Positions 1 through 9,600 of a stretch of 24,349 bases of DNA are shown piece by piece. A model generated the notes under the pieces. It saw only the letters and a program-made list of their open reading frames with translations, was not told the DNA's origin and did no database searches. Both the position numbers and the translations under genes were made by a program. The DNA comes from a virus. Location of the stretch: positions 1 to 24,349 of IMG/VR virus record IMGVR_UViG_3300030090_002129; one strand, 5' to 3'. Positions within the stretch are counted from its first letter, which is position 1. Each line of letters starts with the position of its first letter.

Positions 1-270
1 ACTCTGTACACTTGCCCTACGGCTACTACGGCTATTGTTAAGTCAATATTGGTTTCAGAGGATTCCGGTAACGCCGACACGATTACAGTAACACTTACCG
101 ATTCTGCCAGTGCAGTGTTTAGTTTATTCAAAACCAAAGCCGTTAGTGCCAATACTACTGTTGAGCTATTAACAGCACCGCTAGTCGTAGAAGAGTCTGA
201 AGTTTTAAAAGTCACCGCTGCTACTGCCAACCGTTTGCACGTAACTGCAAGTCTTTTAGAGGTTAGCTAG
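1..270 (+). CDS. small phage structural protein, 5' end cut by window edge
   Basis: The frame is open from base 1 to a TAG at 268-270. A TTG at 49 could be mistaken for a start, but the upstream codons read TLYTCPTATTAIVKSIL. From memory, this is the usual N-terminal region of small virion-associated phage proteins of the type 'LYT(V/C)PA..TAIVKSI'. The gene therefore starts outside the window. The visible part is 89 residues, rich in Thr, Val, Ala and Ser with alternating hydrophobics, which fits an all-beta (jelly-roll-like) fold. No signal peptide or membrane segment is visible. The stop overlaps the next gene's GTG by one base, so the two are probably translationally coupled. A structural or tail-associated role is inferred from family resemblance and position; the exact function is unknown. 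Confidence 0.7.
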   Translation, partial: TLYTCPTATTAIVKSILVSEDSGNADTITVTLTDSASAVFSLFKTKAVSANTTVELLTAPLVVEESEVLKVTAATANRLHVTASLLEVS

Positions 271-3173
271 TGAACGCAAGGCCAAGCGTAAGTGAAATAG
301 ATAAACTTCTTATGAAGTATCTACAAAATCCCCCTGTACGCCGATTCCAAAGCGGGGGTATGTCTGAAAACCCTGAAGCAGATTACTACGGTGGTGAAGA
401 CGAAGACCCATCTGGGCCACCAAAAACACAACCTGATTTAGGTAGAAGACGTAATCCTTATACAGGAACTATGCAAAAAAATATGGCTTACCTTGGTATG
501 TTAGCAAAGACTATGAAAGCTTTGGGTATGGTCAAACAGGCTGCAAATATCTGGAATCAACCGGGGCCAGATACAGTCATAATGAATTATGACGGAAGTG
601 AAGAGGGGGATATAGCTAAAACTGCTACAGAAGCAGCGACTAAAGCTATGGCTATAGCAGGTAATCTAGGAATAAATTTAGGTGCGTTAGAAAGTGTTGC
701 AGATGCTATGACTGTAACAGTTGCTGAAACTATTGCTGTTATGAAAGCACAAGGAGCATACGATGTAGCGGCTACCACGGCAGCAAATGTAGCAGCACAA
801 AAGGGATCTCTAGCATCCAGAATAGGTATGCCTAATCCTATAGTGTTAGCTCTTACTTATCTTGGAGGTAAAGTAGTAGAACAATTTTTACCAGATCAAA
901 CCCCATTTATATTTCAAAAATTAGATTTCATGCAAGGAAGAGGGGGAGATAACGAGGCAACTTATAATAAATTAATGGAAGCTGGGTTTAGTGGTGAAGA
1001 CAGTTTATTTGATATATTTAAAGATTTAGTAAGAACCCCTCAAGACTACTACGAATTTAGAGATAAATACTTTGTAGGTAATTTTGAAACAGATACTTTT
1101 AGAAAAGATCTTGGGCTTACTGACGATACTTTTTTCCCACTAGAAGAACCTGAACACGTAATGTTGGGTGACCTTAAAATATATGAAACAGGTAACGAAG
1201 AAGTAGATTTAGCAACAAAAGAACTTGCAGATCAGTTTAATGAGTATAAAGACGAAGGGTATTCTGAGTTACGGATATTAGAAGAGCTACGAATAGAACT
1301 CGATCCTGAAGAAATGAGGTGGTTTCAAGAATCTGATTTGGCTGCATTAGCAGAAGCTAGAGCCGCAGGTGACGACGAAGCCTATATGCGTCTACTGGGA
1401 GGGATGAGTACCGCAGTGGGCGAGTTAGCAGACCAACGAGCTTATGAAGAAGCCGCAGGTATACTGACCGAGCAAGAAGCCAATGAGCTGTTACGTAAGC
1501 AGTACCCAGATGGGTATACGCAAGAACAAGTTGATGCCCTACGATATGCAAATGTAGACGAAAGTGTTAACCGAGACGACTACAACCAATACGAAACTGC
1601 TAAAGAACAAGTACTAAGTCAGGATAAAGACCCTGTAATTACTATAGAAGGCGACACACGCCCACCTCAAACTGATGTAGAAGCTCCCCCTTTAGACGAT
1701 GATGAAGTGGACGTTGTTACAGGGGATGATGATCCTGATAACACAGTAGAGCCTGATGTAGATTTTACGCCTGTAACACCGCCAGAAGAAGACGATGAGG
1801 AAGAAGGCGGTGGTGGAGGAGGGGCTGAAGAAGCTGAAGAAGAGGAAAAAGCTGAAGAAGAAGCTGAAGAAACTAAAGAACCAGTAGAAAATGTAGTTCG
1901 TGAATCTTACGAAAAATGGCGAGAATACGCTAAAGAAGAAGCAAAGAAAAAAGAAGAAGCTGATGCAAAAGCCAAAGCGGAAGCAGAGGCTGAACGTAAA
2001 CGAGTAAAAGGGTACGAAGACCTTAATGCTACTGGTAAAGCTATTTATGATTTAGCAGAAGAAATGGGAGAACCATTAACTGTTGAAGAAATTTTAGGTA
2101 CTTATTTTTATCCTGATTCATACTTTGACGACTTTCGTGCAGGTAGACCTATTGGTAGCAGAATTAATAATTTTTATCGTTCTTACGGTAATTGGCGTAG
2201 AAACCAACCTCAAGAAGTATCAGAAAAATGGATATATTTAGGTGACCGTCGATGGATTCGTGCTAAAGACAGAGAAGCTTATTTAGCTACAGGACTTGGT
2301 ATAAGGATGGCAAGTGAGGATACTTATGATCCTGACTTAGAACCCGGAGTATATGGTGTAACTTGGAATTTAAGGGAAGAGGCAGACCCTGTAGACCCTA
2401 ACGAAGAAAAAAATACAGTGCCTTGGGATGCTTCAGATTCAAACTTTGAAGCTACTCCATCAACTGAAAGCACAGAAGAAGAATGGGCTTTTATTACAGG
2501 GTTTGATACTGATACTACAGATACCACTGATACTACAGATACTACAGATACTACAGATACCACTGATACTACAGATACTACAGATACTACAGATACTACA
2601 GATACTACAGATACTACAGATACTACAGATACTACAGATACAACCACTGAAACAGAAACAGAAACAGATACTACTGGTGAAGGTACTGGAGACGCTACTA
2701 CTGAAGGCGGTACTGAAACAGGGGGTGGTGAAGGTGGAGAAGGTACAGGAGAAGGCACTGGCACAGGGGAAGGCACTGGCGAAGGTACAGGGACGGGTAC
2801 AGGTACAGGGGACGGAAGCGGTGATGGCAGTGGTAAAGGGTCAGGGATGGGTATGGGGCTTTTGCAGTTGTTGTCAGCCCCCGATGCGTTAGGGCAACGA
2901 GTTGATGTAAAACCGCCAGACCCAGCAAAAATAGACTATTTCTATGATTTTGATAGTATATTTGCTACCCCTAGACAAGCTTCGTTGTTTCCTTCGCCGT
3001 ATGCTAAGATACAACAACCGAGGCAAACACCGTCAGGATTTGGAGGGTCATTGGGGCTAGGTAATATTTTTGCTCCACCTGCGAATAATCCACAACAACC
3101 TGTTAGACGAGCAAAAGGTGGGTTAATAGATACGACAACTAATGATTTGTTAAGAATTGTTGGAGGTAAATAG
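270..3173 (+). CDS. 967-aa low-complexity virion-type protein with TDT repeat
   Basis: The GTG start at 270 has AGAGG at 258-262, 7 nt upstream, and overlaps the previous stop by one base. Layout: a short N-terminal arm with PPVRRFQSGGM near residue 22; an Ala-rich segment at about 110-200; an acidic helical stretch at about 240-480; a Glu/Lys/Ala-rich stretch with a run of Gly at about 500-610, probably coiled coil; a compact-looking segment rich in Tyr and Trp at about 615-735; a Thr-Asp-Thr repeat at about 746-790; a Gly/Thr/Glu-rich linker to about 860; and a C-terminal tail ending QPVRRAKGGLIDTTTND...GGK. I recall similar tails in marine phage structural proteins, but no enzymatic domain is visible. 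Position among virion genes suggests a structural, tail or ejected protein. Function is not established. Confidence 0.75.
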   Translation: MNARPSVSEIDKLLMKYLQNPPVRRFQSGGMSENPEADYYGGEDEDPSGPPKTQPDLGRRRNPYTGTMQKNMAYLGMLAKTMKALGMVKQAANIWNQPGPDTVIMNYDGSEEGDIAKTATEAATKAMAIAGNLGINLGALESVADAMTVTVAETIAVMKAQGAYDVAATTAANVAAQKGSLASRIGMPNPIVLALTYLGGKVVEQFLPDQTPFIFQKLDFMQGRGGDNEATYNKLMEAGFSGEDSLFDIFKDLVRTPQDYYEFRDKYFVGNFETDTFRKDLGLTDDTFFPLEEPEHVMLGDLKIYETGNEEVDLATKELADQFNEYKDEGYSELRILEELRIELDPEEMRWFQESDLAALAEARAAGDDEAYMRLLGGMSTAVGELADQRAYEEAAGILTEQEANELLRKQYPDGYTQEQVDALRYANVDESVNRDDYNQYETAKEQVLSQDKDPVITIEGDTRPPQTDVEAPPLDDDEVDVVTGDDDPDNTVEPDVDFTPVTPPEEDDEEEGGGGGGAEEAEEEEKAEEEAEETKEPVENVVRESYEKWREYAKEEAKKKEEADAKAKAEAEAERKRVKGYEDLNATGKAIYDLAEEMGEPLTVEEILGTYFYPDSYFDDFRAGRPIGSRINNFYRSYGNWRRNQPQEVSEKWIYLGDRRWIRAKDREAYLATGLGIRMASEDTYDPDLEPGVYGVTWNLREEADPVDPNEEKNTVPWDASDSNFEATPSTESTEEEWAFITGFDTDTTDTTDTTDTTDTTDTTDTTDTTDTTDTTDTTDTTDTTDTTDTTTETETETDTTGEGTGDATTEGGTETGGGEGGEGTGEGTGTGEGTGEGTGTGTGTGDGSGDGSGKGSGMGMGLLQLLSAPDALGQRVDVKPPDPAKIDYFYDFDSIFATPRQASLFPSPYAKIQQPRQTPSGFGGSLGLGNIFAPPANNPQQPVRRAKGGLIDTTTNDLLRIVGGK
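2511..2636 (+). repeat. 9-bp minisatellite encoding (Asp-Thr-Thr)n
   Basis: Fourteen tandem 9-bp units lie in frame inside the 967-aa gene. The consensus is GATACTACA; units 2 and 6 are GATACCACT. The last eight units (2565-2636) are identical to each other. A degenerate unit follows at 2637. The unit length keeps the reading frame, so gain or loss of copies would only lengthen or shorten an Asp/Thr linker. Confidence 0.95.
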
Positions 3174-3175
3174 TA

Positions 3176-3982
3176 ATGTCATGGTGGGATAATTTAATAG
3201 ACGGTGTTATGGATGCTGGCGGAGATCTATTTGAATCAGGAATAGATTTTTTTACTAGTCCTAAAGGTTTAGCTTACTTAGGTGGTATGGGCCTTAGTAT
3301 GAGTAATTTTGGAGAAACTAAAATACCTCAAACAGGCTATCAAGGCGGTATACCTGACTATCAAGTTGTTAGAGAACGTGTCCCCATGCAATACGATCCT
3401 AATAGAAGGCCCGGAAGTATGGGCCAGCGTTATTTTTCAGATGCTATTTTTGCTCAAGCCCCTAAAGGTAGAAAGCCTATGACTGTAGAAGAGGCTAAAG
3501 CCAAAGCAGCGCAACAGTTAGCAGGTTTAGCTTCTTTAAATACAGGTAATAGAGAGGCTACACGCCGCCCTGTATACGCTACTAATACTATGGCTTCTTC
3601 TAACCCCGCTTCTGCTGTAATCAATACCATGCCTGTTGATACTGGTGAAGAAGATGAAATACAGACTACGGGTAATCGAACAGGTGGTGTTGCAAATATG
3701 TACGGAGGAGGCATAACTTCTTTAAATAAAGGCCGATATCTTGGTGGTATGACCGATGGTATGGCTGATAAAGTTCCTGCTAGTATTAATGGAACCCAAC
3801 CTGCCGCATTAAGTGACGGAGAGTTTGTTATACCTGCTGATGTGGTAAGTCATTTGGGTAATGGTAATTCTAATGCAGGGGCTAAACAATTAGATCAAAT
3901 GATGTCTCGTGTACGTAAAAAACGTACAGGCAATGCTAAACAAGGCAAACAAATTAAACCTAATAACTTTTTACCCGCGTGA
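3176..3982 (+). CDS. 268-aa marine-phage virion-type protein
   Basis: The ATG at 3176 follows the previous stop by 2 nt and has a good GGAGG at 3162-3166. The N-terminus (MSWWDNLIDGVMDAGGDLF) looks amphipathic, followed by a Gly-rich segment (YLGGMGLSMSNFG). The C-terminal third carries a pattern I recall from many marine phage structural proteins: a GGGI..L..GRYL.G segment, then TDGMADKVPA, then an L(S/A)DGEFVIPADVVSHLGNG core, then GAKQLDQMM and a basic tail ending in FLPA. This core is the best identification handle; its molecular function is not known to me. The gene lies in a tight run of virion genes, so a structural or internal virion role is inferred. No enzyme motif is visible. Confidence 0.8.
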   Translation: MSWWDNLIDGVMDAGGDLFESGIDFFTSPKGLAYLGGMGLSMSNFGETKIPQTGYQGGIPDYQVVRERVPMQYDPNRRPGSMGQRYFSDAIFAQAPKGRKPMTVEEAKAKAAQQLAGLASLNTGNREATRRPVYATNTMASSNPASAVINTMPVDTGEEDEIQTTGNRTGGVANMYGGGITSLNKGRYLGGMTDGMADKVPASINGTQPAALSDGEFVIPADVVSHLGNGNSNAGAKQLDQMMSRVRKKRTGNAKQGKQIKPNNFLPA

Positions 3983-3990
3983 GGTAGATT

Positions 3991-4884
3991 ATGAGTAATG
4001 GCACAAACGTACCTACAGATCCGGTAGCTGGAAAAGCAACGGGTAGTGAGTCCTCCCTTTCTAATTGGGCTGGCCCTTATGTTACCGATATGTTGGGTAA
4101 AGGAGCGGCAGCAGCAGATATGCCATATCAGGCATACCAAGGGCCACTTACTGCTGGTACTTCTGCATTACAAGACACGGCTTTCCAAGGTATTGGAAGT
4201 TTAGCTGTACCTACTGGAGCTATGGGTGCTTTTGATGCTACTGCGGCACAAAATTACATGAATCCCTACTTACAAGCTGCTTTACAGCCACAATTAGCTG
4301 AAATGAGAAGGCAGTCAGAAATCAGTGGTTTAGCTGATACAGCTAGGTTAACCAAGGCAGGAGCTTACGGTGGTACTCGCCAAGCCGTTATGGATGCAGA
4401 AAGAGATCGTGCGCTACAGGCTAATATTGGAGCAGCAGCAGGTGCAGGGTATGCAAAAGCATTTGATAAAGCGGCTGATCTATTTGGTAGAGATAGAGGG
4501 TATGGGCTTCAAGCATTAGCTGCACAACAAGCAGCGGGTAGAGAAGAACGCGCAATAGAACAAGAAGGTATATTAGCTGATCGTGCTCAGTTTGAAGAAG
4601 AAAGGGATTTTCCATACAAGCAAGCACAATATATGCAGTCGCTACTACAGGGTCTTCCCATTGCGGCTCAATCTGTATCTTACGCTCAACCTAGTAATTT
4701 AAGTAGGTTATTAAGTGAAAGCGGCGGTATTCTTAAGTTCCTTGAGTCATTAGGTCTTGGTGGGGGCACTCCTACTGAATATGGCTCTCAAGACGAAGCG
4801 GCGGCGGCTGAAGGTATCCCTACATCACAAGAAGAAAATGCTGCTTATGAGGCTACACAACAAGCCGAGGAGCAAACAGCATGA
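3991..4884 (+). CDS. 297-aa Ala/Gln-rich virion-type protein
   Basis: The ATG at 3991 is preceded by GAGGT at 3981-3985 with 5-nt spacing. The protein is rich in Ala, Gln and Gly. It contains NYMNPYLQAAL near residue 88, a helical arginine-rich stretch with GAYGGTRQAVMDAE at about 125-138, and RDFPYKQAQYMQSLLQGLP at about 208-226. I recall this order (YMNPYLQ, GGSR/GGTR, then DxPYKQ) from phage proteins located near tail or internal virion genes and sometimes labelled DNA-transfer-like. Most of the chain is predicted helical by eye, and there is no membrane segment or signal peptide. The stop overlaps the next start as ATGA, implying translational coupling with the 590-aa gene. Function is inferred from context only. 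Confidence 0.75.
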   Translation: MSNGTNVPTDPVAGKATGSESSLSNWAGPYVTDMLGKGAAAADMPYQAYQGPLTAGTSALQDTAFQGIGSLAVPTGAMGAFDATAAQNYMNPYLQAALQPQLAEMRRQSEISGLADTARLTKAGAYGGTRQAVMDAERDRALQANIGAAAGAGYAKAFDKAADLFGRDRGYGLQALAAQQAAGREERAIEQEGILADRAQFEEERDFPYKQAQYMQSLLQGLPIAAQSVSYAQPSNLSRLLSESGGILKFLESLGLGGGTPTEYGSQDEAAAAEGIPTSQEENAAYEATQQAEEQTA

Positions 4885-6653
4885 TTCCTATAGATAGACA
4901 AGTACAACAGACTATGGGGGCTTTTAGAGGCCAACCTGACAAGCTTATGCAGCGTTATAAGCAGGGTAATAACTTAATAGACCTTCTTGCTTTACAACAA
5001 ATGAAGTCCGATATGGATGCGGTTAAGCAACAGATGGTATTGTCCCAACAACAAATGCCGGGAACTATTAGAGAACAACGCGAGCAAGAAGTACTTGCTG
5101 GTTATAAAGAGAAAGCAGGGCGACAAGTCGGTGATGTTGCAAAAAATACGGCTGGGTTACTCGCCCAAAGGCAAGCCTCTGTTAACGCTAATATGCAGCG
5201 TCAAGGTATTATGCAGCAACCAACCAGAGCTGCTAGTAATGGCGGTCTAATGAAGATGGCTGGTGGCGGTATTGTTGGATTTTCTACGGGTGGTATTACT
5301 CAAGCAGATATAGATGCGTATAGGCAAAAATTGCGTGGCCGTAAACAGCGAGGCCCACAACGCAATTTAACTGATGCTCAAATTATAGAAATGATAAAAA
5401 GAGACCGAAGTAGAGCACAAATGTCTATGCCTATGAACCAAAGGCAATCGGCAGGGTTTAAAAAAATAGGTCAAACTACACCTGCTGTCCCTTCAGTTGC
5501 TCAACCTCAAGTAACTTCACCTGCTGAAGTAGTGCCTGTAGAGCAAACAGATTATGTAAAAGAAAAAGTTGAAACTGTAGCTAGTGCTTTAAATAAACCG
5601 GCTGCTGAAGTAACCGCAAAAGATATTGCTGAAAAAGCAGAAACTTTAGGGTATGAACAAGAAGAACTCCCTAAACCTCCTGCTGAAGATCCTAACGCTG
5701 GTAAGAGTGAAGGATTAGGGTCGCTTAAACCCCCAATACCCGCAAAAGAAAGGTTTGATTCTGAAGCAGTAAAAACAAGAGTAAACCCAATATTAGACGA
5801 ATTTGGGTTAGGCGGAGTAGGAAGTAAGACGTTTACTGATGTACGTGATGAAGCTAGAGCAGACTCTGATACATATTTAGATAGAGCGGGCGCAAAACAA
5901 ATAAGAGAAACGCAACTTAACGAACTTGAAGAGCTTAGACAAAAACAATTAGATCCTGAAACTTTAAAAAGAGATAACATATTACGAGGGTTAATAGCAG
6001 CGTCAGGAGGCGGTAATTTTGCTGCGGTTGGGCAAGGTATATTTAATGCTGAAGATGTTCAAGCTTTACAAGAACGAAACTTCTTAAAAGAAAAATTTGG
6101 TATACAGGATAATCTTTTAGATACAGATTTAGAAATAGGCGTAAAAGGTATTGATTCTGGTAACCAAGCTGTAGATATATTAAGTAAGCAACAACAAGCC
6201 GCAGCAAAAATAGTATCGGATTTTAGTGTTGAAGAACTAAAAGATATGAGAGAACGGTCTAGGCAAAAATTTGAATCAGGTCAAAACGAAATTGCTAATA
6301 GGCTTAAAGAAAAAGAAATAAATGCACTTGAAGAATACAGAAAGGCAGTTACAGATAACCAAAAACTACAAGTATTATTAGATCAAACAGGAGAAATATC
6401 TACAACGATATCTACAGCCATAGAGATGGACGATCAACTTTCTGCTTTAAAACAAGAAATAAAAGACAACCCTGACGATCAATCTCTTAAAGATGAATAT
6501 GAACTTTTATTAAAACAAAAACAAATTGAAGTATTTGATATGCTTAATATGGCAGGTCTTTTTGATCTTGTAGAACGAATAAAAACTGATCTAGGATATG
6601 CCGCGGGTTCAACAGGTGCTAGTGGGTTTGGCCCCATAACACGACAACCGTAA
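4881..6653 (+). CDS. 590-aa coiled virion-type protein with MAGGG motif
   Basis: The ATG at 4881 overlaps the previous stop (ATGA), with GAGGAG at 4867-4872, 8 nt upstream. The N-terminus (DLLALQQMKSD, then PGTIREQREQEVL) is Gln-rich and helical. It is followed at about residues 124-141 by the Gly-rich motif KMAGGGIVGFSTGG. This arrangement matches marine phage proteins I recall with 'MAGGGIVAF' motifs. Residues 200-270 are Pro/Glu/Ala-rich linker. Residues 320-560 are long charged helices, probably coiled coil. The C-terminus is Gly/Ser-rich. No catalytic motif is seen. It sits directly before the giant polyvalent gene, so a role in the virion interior or the ejection apparatus is a reasonable but unproven inference. 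Confidence 0.75.
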   Translation: MIPIDRQVQQTMGAFRGQPDKLMQRYKQGNNLIDLLALQQMKSDMDAVKQQMVLSQQQMPGTIREQREQEVLAGYKEKAGRQVGDVAKNTAGLLAQRQASVNANMQRQGIMQQPTRAASNGGLMKMAGGGIVGFSTGGITQADIDAYRQKLRGRKQRGPQRNLTDAQIIEMIKRDRSRAQMSMPMNQRQSAGFKKIGQTTPAVPSVAQPQVTSPAEVVPVEQTDYVKEKVETVASALNKPAAEVTAKDIAEKAETLGYEQEELPKPPAEDPNAGKSEGLGSLKPPIPAKERFDSEAVKTRVNPILDEFGLGGVGSKTFTDVRDEARADSDTYLDRAGAKQIRETQLNELEELRQKQLDPETLKRDNILRGLIAASGGGNFAAVGQGIFNAEDVQALQERNFLKEKFGIQDNLLDTDLEIGVKGIDSGNQAVDILSKQQQAAAKIVSDFSVEELKDMRERSRQKFESGQNEIANRLKEKEINALEEYRKAVTDNQKLQVLLDQTGEISTTISTAIEMDDQLSALKQEIKDNPDDQSLKDEYELLLKQKQIEVFDMLNMAGLFDLVERIKTDLGYAAGSTGASGFGPITRQP

Positions 6654-6662
6654 GACACTATT

Positions 6663-9600
6663 ATGCCTACATATTCTGTTGCTGGGCCAGATGGAAACAC
6701 ATATAGCATAGAAGGGCCAGAGGGTGCTACTCGTGAACAAGTAATTGGCGAAGTAATAAGGCAGTTACGAGAACAAGAACGAGAAGAAGCAAGTAAGCAA
6801 CGACAAGAACGATTAGCTGATATTAGAGAAAGTAGGCGAGGTTCTGTATCTCGCGGTCTTGATATTGGTACAGACCTCATTGCACAAGCTACAGGATCAA
6901 GCTTAGAAGGCATTGGTAGTCTTTTAGGGCTTGAAGGGCTTGAAGAATACGGTGCTGAAGTCGCACTAGAAAACGAAGCTGATATCCAACGTAAGTCACG
7001 TTACCAAACCCGTTTTGATGATATTGAAGGTGTAGGAGACTTTGGTTCTTACTTAGGTGGTATCGCTGCGGAAAGTGCTCCTCAAATGGGTGCTGGTCTA
7101 GCAGGTGCTGCGATAGGTACAGGAATACTTCCCGGTCTCGGTACGGTAGTAGGTGGTATAGCTGGTGCTACGCTTGCTAATCTTCCTTTCTTTTATGGTA
7201 TGAATCGTGAACGACAGAAAGAAGCTATAGACCAAGGGATTAAAACAGAAGTAGATGAAGGAGCTGCTTTTCTAACTGCCTTACCACAAGCTTTACTCGA
7301 CGGTATTGTAGATAAGTTATTACTAGGAGCAGGAAGCGGTTTTGGGTTTACCGAAAAAGCTATTCGTAGTGGAGGGTTATTTACCAGAGGTGCTAAGGGT
7401 ATAGGCACAGGTGTAATTACTGAAGCTCCTACTGAAGTAGGCCAACAAATGTTAGAGCGTGCCCAAGCTGGGTTATCGTTAGACAGTGATGAAGCAATAG
7501 CAGAGTACAGAGAAGCCGCGATTGCAGGTGGTTTATTAGGTGGTGCAGTTAGTGGAACGATTAATGTTGGTAGAGGAAGAATCCAACAAGAAGATACGAA
7601 TGTTATAGACAAAGACGGAGAAGATGCTACACCTATACCCAGAGAGACAGCACCTGTAGGAGCAGCAGGGTTAGGTGCGCTGGTAGATACACAAACAACT
7701 GATGCACTAAGTATATTAGCTGAAGAACAAGGTGGCCTTACCGATGCGGATGTAGCCGAGGCTAGAGAACAATTAGATACAGTTAGTCAGGTACAAACTA
7801 CTGATGATGCTTTATTTGATATGTTATCAGGAGGTATAGGAGCACAGTTAGAAACAGGAGTAGAAACAGGAGTAGAACCAGAAGCAGCGGCAGAAACCCG
7901 CGGTGCTACTAAAACTACAGACGTTGAACTTACAGATGATGCAATAGCTAAACTATTAAGAGAAGCGGGTAGAGCAGAAGAAAAAACAGACAGAATAATA
8001 GATGCTGTTGCAGACGCAGAAGAAAAAGCTTTTGAACAAGACTATGGTACTACGGAAACCCGCGATGCTACTGATACTGGAGATGTTGTTACAGAAGCAG
8101 AAGAGCAAAGAATAAAAGAAAGAGCAAAAGTAGGCGGTGTTTCAGTAGCTGATATGGATGAATCGTTTCAAATGGAAGTGATTACTCCTTCAAACTATAA
8201 AGACTTACCTAAAAAAGACCAAGAGTATTGGGATGCAGAAGCAGAAAGGCGCGGTGCTACTGATACTGTAGACGACGCGGCAGTAGAAAGGCGAAAAGAT
8301 CTAATTAATGAAGCTATAAGTAGTGTACCGGCCTTAACACAAAAGACTACAGATTCTGATAAGGCAGTATCACAAACAGAAAAGGCGGTATCGAAGCTAA
8401 CGGAATCTCCTTTTATTCGCCAAGCTCTTACTATGAAAAAGTTAAAAGAAAGTATAGAAGAAGCAGGGTTGCCAGAACTAACAACCCAAGAGTCTAAAGA
8501 AGTACGAGCGCAAGTAGTGGCGGCGATAAAACAAGAGGATGCGGGTAAAACACCTAAAGTAGTTACTGAGAAAGAAACTACCGATGTAGAAACCGAAACA
8601 GAAGTAGAAGCCGAACCAGAAGATAGACTCGAAACTATTGCTGAAGCAGTCGATACAGTAAAAGAAGAAACGCAAGAACAAATAGAGGCAGTTAGTCAGG
8701 TAGAAGAACAAGCAATAGAAGACGCAGAAAAGCTAATAAAGACAAAAGGTTTTAGCGGCAGAAAAGCTGAAGACTTTACCGATGAAGAGGTTAGTACCTT
8801 TGCTACGGCAATACCCGCGTTGGAAAGAAGTAAGATGTCTATGCGGGAAAAAGCTAACTATATAGAGATTATTTCTGCTGGCGATCAAGCTGATTTTATT
8901 GCTAAAGAAGGGCGCGAACCGACCAACGAAGAAAGAAGTGAGATATTTAATCGAGCTAAAAAAGAAGTAAACGCAGAACAAAAATTAATTTCTACACGAC
9001 TAGGTAAGCTCAAAAGAGCTACTAAGCCAGTACAAACTAAAGTTGAAGATAGAACCGCTGCCGTTGAAGCTGCAAAAGACGAAAAGCCCATAAGGGAAAG
9101 GCTTGATACTACGACTGAGGTTAAAGAAGCAGAGGTAGGTGTACTAGAAGCTAGAGAAGAAATAGAGAAAGGTGAAGTTGAAACTTTTGAAAAGAAGATA
9201 GAAAAATCAAAAAAGACAAGAACTACTTCTGAAAGAGAACAAGAAGAAATACAAAAATTAAATAAAGCAATAGACGAAAATTGGGAACAAACCCAACCTG
9301 AAGCGTATAAAGCCTTTGTAGACAGCGGCAAACAAAAAGTGGATGCTCCTAAGCTACCTCCAAACCTCAGTGACTCAGAAGCTGTAACAGAACTTTTCTT
9401 TGGAGAAGGGAAACTAACCGAACAAGAACAAGATGCGCTTACTTATCTAACCGCACACCCAACTTTAGAACGTAATCTATTTGATTTGGCTTATGATGTT
9501 GCGATAGATGCCCCTGAATATCGAGCATCAACAGGTTCTTCCGCTGCGGCAAAAGAATTTTTTGCTGGTAAAGGTGGCGTACACAAAGATAATGCTCTTG

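Noticed and set aside
2511-2636. Possible CRISPR array
   Set aside because: Units are 9 bp with no spacers and lie in a coding frame; no cas operon is present.
2324-2892. Long open frames on both strands across the TDT repeat and Gly-rich region
   Set aside because: They arise because the 9-bp repeat lacks stops in several frames; the products are Val/Ser- or Leu/Gln-repeat chains inside a well-supported gene.
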